From NCBI GenBank assembly GCA_958403205.1, contig CATXWM010000052.1:1-10160 (forward strand): a stretch of DNA of 10,160 nucleotides, in the 5' to 3' direction. Below the pieces are notes generated by a model. The model was given only the letters and a program-made list of their open reading frames with translations. It did not search any database and was not told where the DNA came from. Origin of the DNA: an uncultured Collinsella sp. Its GTDB lineage: Bacteria > Actinomycetota > Coriobacteriia > Coriobacteriales > Coriobacteriaceae. Below, one piece after another: positions 6,480 to 10,160 of the stretch. Each line of letters begins with the position of its first letter. Position 1 is the stretch's first letter. The translations under genes were made by a program, and so were the position numbers.

Positions 6480-6740
6480 ATGTGCCTTGCCGTTCCCGGT
6501 AAAGTAGTCAAACGCGACGACGACCTCAAGGCCACCGTCGACATGATGGGCATCGAGCGCCCCGTGTCGCTGCGACTCGTGCCGACGGCGCAGGTTGGCG
6601 ACTATATTCTCGTACACGCCGGCTTTGGCATCCAGATTGTCGACGAGCAGGAGGCACAGGAAACGCTCGAGCTTGTTAATGCCATGTCCGAGCTGGTCGA
6701 AGAAGACCAGCTGACCACCAACCCGGCGGAGGCTTACTAG
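6480..6740 (+). CDS. hypC: Hydrogenase maturation chaperone HypC (HypC/HybG/HupF family)
   Basis: HypC is a small cytoplasmic chaperone that forms a complex with HypD, on which the Fe(CN)2CO unit is assembled, and then delivers the iron to the hydrogenase large-subunit precursor. The 86 residues begin with the hallmark MCLAVPGKV, whose C2, exposed after removal of Met1, is the essential ligand. The OB-fold-like body contains VGDYILVHAGFGIQIV (39-54) with the conserved H46, and ends in an acidic helix. Length is typical. The ATG at 6480 is fixed by the MCLAVPG motif and by AAAGGGGA 6 bases upstream. Its TAG overlaps the GTG of hypD by one base, so the two partner proteins are translationally coupled. 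Confidence 0.97.
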   Translation: MCLAVPGKVVKRDDDLKATVDMMGIERPVSLRLVPTAQVGDYILVHAGFGIQIVDEQEAQETLELVNAMSELVEEDQLTTNPAEAY

Positions 6741-7852
6741 TGGCGCCCGAGCAGCCGGCGCGCTCCGGTATCGATTTCTCGGCATTCCGCGATCCCAAGC
6801 TGGCTCGCGAGCTCATCGAGCGCATTCATGAGCTTGCCGGCGACCGCGCCATCAACCTTATGGAAGTCTGCGGCACGCATACCGTGAGCATCGGGCGCTA
6901 TGGCTTTCGCTCCATTATGCCGGCCGGGCTCAAGCTGCTGAGCGGCCCGGGCTGCCCCGTCTGCGTCACCGCCAACCGCGACATCGACCACGCAATCGCG
7001 CTCGCCAACATAGACGGCGCCATCATCACCACCTTTGGCGACATGATGCGCGTGCCCGGATCGTCCACCTCGCTCGCTGCACAAAAGGCGGCAGGGCGTG
7101 ACATTCGCATTGTGTACTCCCCGCTCGATGCGCTCGACATTGCCGAGCAAAACCCTGATCGCCCGGTCATTTTTATGGGCGTGGGCTTTGAGACGACGAC
7201 GCCCACCATCGCCACCGCCATCTTGGAGGCCGAGGCGCGCGGGCTTTTGAACTTCTCGGTCTATTGCGCCCACAAGACCACGCCGCCGGCGTTGCGCGCC
7301 ATCGCCAACGACCCCGAGACCGCCATCGACGGCTTTATCCTGCCGGGCCACGTCGCCACCATCACGGGCTTGGCCCCCTTTGGCTTTTTGGTCGACGAGT
7401 TTAAGACTCCAGGCGTGGTAACGGGATTTGAGCCGGTCGACATCTTGCAGGGTATCTGCATGCTGGTCCAGATGGTTGTTGAGGGGCAGCCCGCGATCGA
7501 CAACGCCTACCGTCGCGGCGTCAATGCCGACGGCAATCCCGTGGCGCGCCAGCTGGTCGAGCAGGTGTTTGAGCCATGCGACACCACGTGGCGCGGGCTG
7601 GGGCCGATTGCGGCTTCGGGACTCGCCATTCGTCCCGAATTCTCGCGCTTTGATGCCCATACCCGCTTTGATGTGCCCGTTGAGGCGACAGTCGAGCCGC
7701 GCGGGTGCCGCTGCGGCGACGTGCTGCGCGGGGCCATTACGCCGAGCAGCTGCCCGCTCTTTGGCCGCACCTGCACGCCCGAGCACCCCGTCGGCCCGTG
7801 CATGGTGAGCTCCGAGGGCAGCTGCGCAGCATATTTCCGCTACCGAGGCTAA
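6740..7852 (+). CDS. hypD: Hydrogenase maturation protein HypD, iron-sulfur scaffold
   Basis: HypD is the [4Fe-4S] protein that, with HypC, carries the iron while cyanide from HypE and carbon monoxide are attached. The 370 residues contain the invariant motifs MEVCGTHT (41-48, C44), GPGCPVC (69-75, C72 and C75), FMGVGFETTTP (145-155), GFILPGHV (198-205) and GFEPVDIL (229-236). The C-terminal cluster segment has CRCGDVLRG (C323, C325), C338, FGRTC (C345), GPCMVSSEGSC (C354, C362). All functional cysteines seem present and length is normal. The GTG start at 6740 overlaps the hypC stop and is preceded at 7 bases by GGAGG (6728-6732). The next gene, hypE, is 84 bases away. Confidence 0.97.
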   Translation: MAPEQPARSGIDFSAFRDPKLARELIERIHELAGDRAINLMEVCGTHTVSIGRYGFRSIMPAGLKLLSGPGCPVCVTANRDIDHAIALANIDGAIITTFGDMMRVPGSSTSLAAQKAAGRDIRIVYSPLDALDIAEQNPDRPVIFMGVGFETTTPTIATAILEAEARGLLNFSVYCAHKTTPPALRAIANDPETAIDGFILPGHVATITGLAPFGFLVDEFKTPGVVTGFEPVDILQGICMLVQMVVEGQPAIDNAYRRGVNADGNPVARQLVEQVFEPCDTTWRGLGPIAASGLAIRPEFSRFDAHTRFDVPVEATVEPRGCRCGDVLRGAITPSSCPLFGRTCTPEHPVGPCMVSSEGSCAAYFRYRG

Positions 7853-7858
7853 TGGGTT

Positions 7859-7880
7859 CCGCCGTTCTAACGAACGGCGG
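7859..7880 (+). other. Perfect hairpin in the hypD-hypE spacer
   Basis: CCGCCGTTC (7859-7867) pairs perfectly with GAACGGCGG (7872-7880) around a TAAC loop, extended by a T-A pair on the outside. It starts 6 bases after the hypD stop. There is no T-tract after it, so it is not a standard intrinsic terminator; it may stabilise the 3' end of a processed hypCD message or attenuate transcription into hypE. Confidence 0.6.
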
Positions 7881-7884
7881 ACCG

Positions 7885-7911
7885 GTCGACGCTGCGCCTC
7901 ACCCATATAAT
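7885..7911 (+). promoter_or_regulatory. Possible internal promoter for hypE
   Basis: A perfect -10 TATAAT lies at 7906-7911, 25 bases before the hypE ATG. The best -35 candidate is the poor GTCGAC at 7885-7890, only 15 bases upstream. The spacer is AT-poor otherwise, which makes the -10 stand out, but the promoter is weak or needs an activator. A leader would carry TTGGAG 8 bases before the ATG. Confidence 0.3.
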
Positions 7912-7936
7912 TCCACCCACGATTGGAGTTTTCGAT

Positions 7937-8971
7937 ATGTCCCATAGCGTTACCGATAGCACCGTCCTGCTGGGTCACGGCTCCGGCGGCCAGATGATGA
8001 AACGCATCATCGATGAAGTCTTTTTAGATGCCTTTGGTTCGCCCGAGCTGCTCGAAGGCAACGACGCCGGCGTCGCCGCGCTGCCCGCGAGCGGGCGCAT
8101 CGCCATGTCGACCGACAGCTTTGTAGTCTCGCCGCAGTTCTTCCCCGGTGGCAACATCGGCCGCCTCGCCGTGTGCGGAACCGTCAACGACGTCGCGACC
8201 TCGGGTGCCAACGTGCGCTACCTATCGTGCGGCTTTATCCTCGAAGAGGGCTATCCCATGGATAAGCTCCACCAGATTGTGCAGACGATGGCCGAAACGG
8301 CACGCGAGGCGGGCGTGTCCATAATCACGGGCGACACCAAGGTGGTCGAGCGCGGCGGGGCCGACGGCGTCTACATCAATACCGCCGGCGTGGGCGAGGT
8401 GCCTGCGGGCGTGGCGCTCAGCGGCGCAAACTGCCAGCCCGGCGATGTCATCCTGGTATCGGGTACGCTGGGCGACCACGGCATCGCCATCATGAGCCAA
8501 CGCGAGGGTCTGGCGTTTTCGAGCACCATCGAAAGCGATGCCGCGCCGCTCAACCACCTGATTGCCGATGTGCTTGCCGCAGCACCCGACACACGCTGCT
8601 TCCGCGACCCCACGCGCGGTGGCCTGGCCTCGACGCTCAACGAGTTTGCGCAGGCCAGCGGCGTTGCCATGGAGGTCGACGAGGATGCCGTGCCCGTGCG
8701 TCCCGACGTGCAGGCCGCCTGCGAGATGCTCGGCTACGATGTGCTGCAGGTGGCAAACGAGGGCAAGATGGTCGCCGTCGTACCGGCCGAGCAAGCCGAT
8801 GCCGCACTGAGCGCCATGCGCGCCGCCCACTACGGCGAGAACGCCGCCGTCATCGGTCGCGTGCTGCCGCTTGCCGAGGGCGCCCGTCCCGCCGTGCGCG
8901 TGCGCACCGGCTGGGGTTCGACCCGCATCCTCGACATGCTCGTAGGAGAGCAGCTGCCGAGAATTTGCTAA
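7937..8971 (+). CDS. hypE: Hydrogenase maturation protein HypE, carbamoyl dehydratase
   Basis: HypE accepts a carbamoyl group from HypF on its C-terminal cysteine and dehydrates it with ATP to a thiocyanate, the cyanide donor to the iron held by HypC-HypD. The 344 residues have the PurM/AIR-synthase-like ATPase fold: GHGSGG (13-18), the segment MSTDSFVVSP (57-66), GTVNDVATSGA (81-91), GDTKVV (132-137) and RDPTRGGL (223-230). It ends in the diagnostic PRIC (341-344) with the carrier C344 as last residue, so the end is intact. The ATG at 7937 has TTGGAG 8 bases upstream and directly precedes the family's N-terminal region. Length is typical. Confidence 0.97.
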   Translation: MSHSVTDSTVLLGHGSGGQMMKRIIDEVFLDAFGSPELLEGNDAGVAALPASGRIAMSTDSFVVSPQFFPGGNIGRLAVCGTVNDVATSGANVRYLSCGFILEEGYPMDKLHQIVQTMAETAREAGVSIITGDTKVVERGGADGVYINTAGVGEVPAGVALSGANCQPGDVILVSGTLGDHGIAIMSQREGLAFSSTIESDAAPLNHLIADVLAAAPDTRCFRDPTRGGLASTLNEFAQASGVAMEVDEDAVPVRPDVQAACEMLGYDVLQVANEGKMVAVVPAEQADAALSAMRAAHYGENAAVIGRVLPLAEGARPAVRVRTGWGSTRILDMLVGEQLPRIC

Positions 8972-9076
8972 CGACAAAGGCTCAGGGCTATTAAAGATAT
9001 TCAGATTCCAAACATGCCCGGCACGCATGCCCAGTATCATGGGGTGCGTTTTACAACTCAAGCGGCAGGAGCACCC

Positions 9077-9745
9077 ATGGCAGCAGCTTTTTCCCATGTG
9101 ATCTTTGACCTGGACGGCACCATCCTCAACACGCTCGAGGACCTGGCGGCCGCCGGCAACCATACCTGCGAGGCGCACGGCTGGCCCACGTTTGCCGTTG
9201 ACGAGTACCGCTACAAGGTGGGAAACGGCATGCTCAAGCTGGTTGAGCGCTTTATGCCTGCCGAGTATGCGGGCGACAGCCGTATGTTTGAGCAAACGCT
9301 TGCCGAGTTTAGGGCTTACTACGGCGAGCACAAGGAGGACCACACCGCCCCCTATGCCGGTACGATCGAGATGCTCGACCGCCTGCGCGCCGCGGGCGTG
9401 CAGCTTGCCGTGCTCACTAACAAGGACCACGTCTCGGCGGCTCCGCTTATCGAGAAGTATTTTGGTTCCGAACGCTTTGCGCTGGTACAGGGCCGTGTCG
9501 ATGCGTTTCCGCCCAAGCCCGAAGCACCCGTCACGCTGCATGTGATGGAGGAGCTAGGCGCCGATCCGTCGACCACGCTCTACGTAGGCGATTCCAATGT
9601 CGATATCCTGACCGGTCACAACGCCGGCCTTAAGAGCGCGGGCGTCAGCTGGGGCTTCCGCGGCCGCGCAGAGCTGGAAGCCGCCGGCGCCGACTACGTG
9701 GTGGACACCCAGGGCGAGCTCGCAGCGCTGATCCTGGGCGAGTAA
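9077..9745 (+). CDS. HAD-family hydrolase, phosphoglycolate phosphatase (Gph) type
   Basis: This 222-residue cytoplasmic protein is a haloacid-dehalogenase phosphatase with a C1 helical cap. Motif I is FDLDGTILNT (10-19) with nucleophile D11 and general acid D13, motif II is VLTNKD (112-117), motif III is the lysine of PPKPEAPV (K147), and motif IV is YVGDSNVDI (169-177) with D172 and D176. The overall pattern resembles Gph, which hydrolyses 2-phosphoglycolate, but related enzymes act on pyrophosphate or other sugar phosphates, so the substrate is uncertain. The ATG at 9077 is preferred to the in-frame ATG at 9014 because AGGAG lies 5 bases before it and the HAD fold starts at once. It follows hypE by 105 bases; a TATCAT box at 9035-9040 might be a -10, but no -35 is seen. 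No functional link to the hyp genes is evident. Confidence 0.9.
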   Translation: MAAAFSHVIFDLDGTILNTLEDLAAAGNHTCEAHGWPTFAVDEYRYKVGNGMLKLVERFMPAEYAGDSRMFEQTLAEFRAYYGEHKEDHTAPYAGTIEMLDRLRAAGVQLAVLTNKDHVSAAPLIEKYFGSERFALVQGRVDAFPPKPEAPVTLHVMEELGADPSTTLYVGDSNVDILTGHNAGLKSAGVSWGFRGRAELEAAGADYVVDTQGELAALILGE

Positions 9746-9786
9746 CGAGCGACACTGCTTAACGCAGCTGCGGCAATTCTTCCGCG

Positions 9787-9957
9787 CGGAAAGCGCATCC
9801 CGTTTTGGAGCTCCGGAATGGGATACGCTTTCCGTTTGAGGCGCATCAGGGAAACCGCATCCCGTTTCAGAACAATATTCCGGTCGCACTTTCCGCAACC
9901 CACCCCATCCGGAAAATGCGACCCACTATTCGGCCAAAAACCGGGTCGCGGTTTCCC
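9787..9957. repeat. Cluster of six alternating imperfect inverted repeats
   Basis: Six related units resembling GGAAANNGCATCCC alternate in orientation. Pair 1: 9787-9804 with 9817-9834, about 18 bp with one mismatch and one G-T wobble around a loop containing GGAGCTCC. Pair 2, inner: GGTCGCACTTTCCG (9882-9895) with CGGAAAATGCGACC (9910-9923), one mismatch. Pair 3, outer: 9849-9867 with 9936-9957, sharing GGGAAACCGC. Pairs 2 and 3 nest, giving a long branched structure. Frames through it give only repeat-derived peptides with no family resemblance. It follows the phosphatase gene by about 40 bases and looks like a REP/BIME-type intergenic cluster; it may also stabilise or end that transcript. 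Together with the two smaller elements downstream it accounts for most of the gene-free stretch 9746-10160. Confidence 0.75.
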
Positions 9958-9988
9958 AAGCACTCGATGCAACGCTGGCACAAGGAGT

Positions 9989-10031
9989 GTCCCCAACTGC
10001 CGCCTGGTCATTTAAGAACGTCCCCAATGAC
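9989..10031. repeat. Short repeat unit with GTCCCCAA copies and an inverted repeat
   Basis: GTCCCCAA occurs at 9989-9996 and again at 10020-10027, and GTCATT (10007-10012) is complementary to AATGAC (10026-10031). The mixture of a direct repeat and a stem differs in sequence from the cluster just before it, so it seems to be a separate intergenic repeat family. The rest of the stretch to 10110 shows no gene or structure that I can support. Confidence 0.45.
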
Positions 10032-10110
10032 TACAAGTGCCGCACCATGGCAACGACGCAGGTAGAGGATGGACAGCGAGCGACGTCCAGGACGAACAAG
10101 TTGGCATCAG

Positions 10111-10140
10111 AACCACCCTTAAAAAGGGTGGTTTGCTCTT
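10111..10140 (+). terminator. Candidate rho-independent terminator
   Basis: AACCACCC (10111-10118) pairs with GGGTGGTT (10126-10133) around a TTAAAAA loop, and TGCTCTT follows. The T-tract is interrupted, so it is only moderately convincing on the + strand; on the - strand there is no U-run. A short palindrome GGGTATAACCC follows at 10142-10152. It could end transcription from the phosphatase gene, 365 bases upstream, or belong to a repeat or a gene beyond the window edge. Confidence 0.5.
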
Positions 10141-10160
10141 AGGGTATAACCCACGGGCCC

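Noticed and set aside
7859..7880. Intrinsic terminator after hypD
   Set aside because: The stem is good but is followed by a GC-rich stretch and not by a T-tract.
6737..7978. A 413-codon open frame on the minus strand opposite hypD
   Set aside because: It mirrors a GC-rich hypD with all its invariant motifs, and its translation is rich in Arg, Gly, His and Ala with no family pattern, so it is an antisense shadow.
8222..9541. A 439-codon minus-strand frame across hypE and the phosphatase gene
   Set aside because: It spans two clear + strand genes and their spacer, has no ribosome site or motif, and arises from codon bias.
9805..10065. Short open frames (86 and 65 codons) in the right-hand gene-free stretch
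   Set aside because: They run straight through the inverted-repeat cluster, and their peptides are the translated repeats, with no ribosome site.

Overview
The window looks like chromosomal DNA of a host-associated Actinomycetota, most likely class Coriobacteriia and possibly Collinsella. This is an inference from the GC-rich, codon-biased hydrogenase-maturation genes, the AT-rich spacers and the mixture of genes; no rRNA or other marker gene is present to confirm it.

Region 1 (1-2907) is accessory in character and visibly less GC-rich than the rest. A leftward Hsp70/DnaK-like gene (25-1005) has a clear promoter and an intact start, but breaks off inside its ATPase domain next to short inverted repeats, so its 3' half seems to have been replaced. 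Divergent from it is a small XRE-type DNA-binding protein (1153-1494). A spacer with a promoter and three tandem 23-bp repeats follows, then an AAA-type ATPase of the DUF4143 family (1633-2907).

Region 2 (2994-8971) is a nickel and [NiFe]-hydrogenase maturation block, all on the + strand. It holds an unrecognised His-bearing 82-aa helical protein, nikR with an unusual His/Cys-rich N-terminal extension, a large hairpin, and then hypF, hypC, hypD and hypE. HypF and HypE make the cyanide ligands of the active-site iron from carbamoyl phosphate. HypC and HypD form the scaffold on which the Fe(CN)2CO unit is built. NikR would sense nickel, the other metal of that active site. The nickel-insertion genes hypA and hypB and the hydrogenase structural genes are not in the window.

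Region 3 (9077-10160) has a HAD-family phosphatase of the phosphoglycolate phosphatase (Gph) type. It is followed by about 415 bases without a credible gene, which hold a cluster of alternating imperfect inverted repeats, another small repeat unit and a terminator-like hairpin.

The points most worth a second look are the 82-aa protein coupled to the extended NikR, the 23-bp repeats before the ATPase gene, the long hairpin between nikR and hypF, the repeat mosaic at the right end, and the broken Hsp70 junction at the left end.
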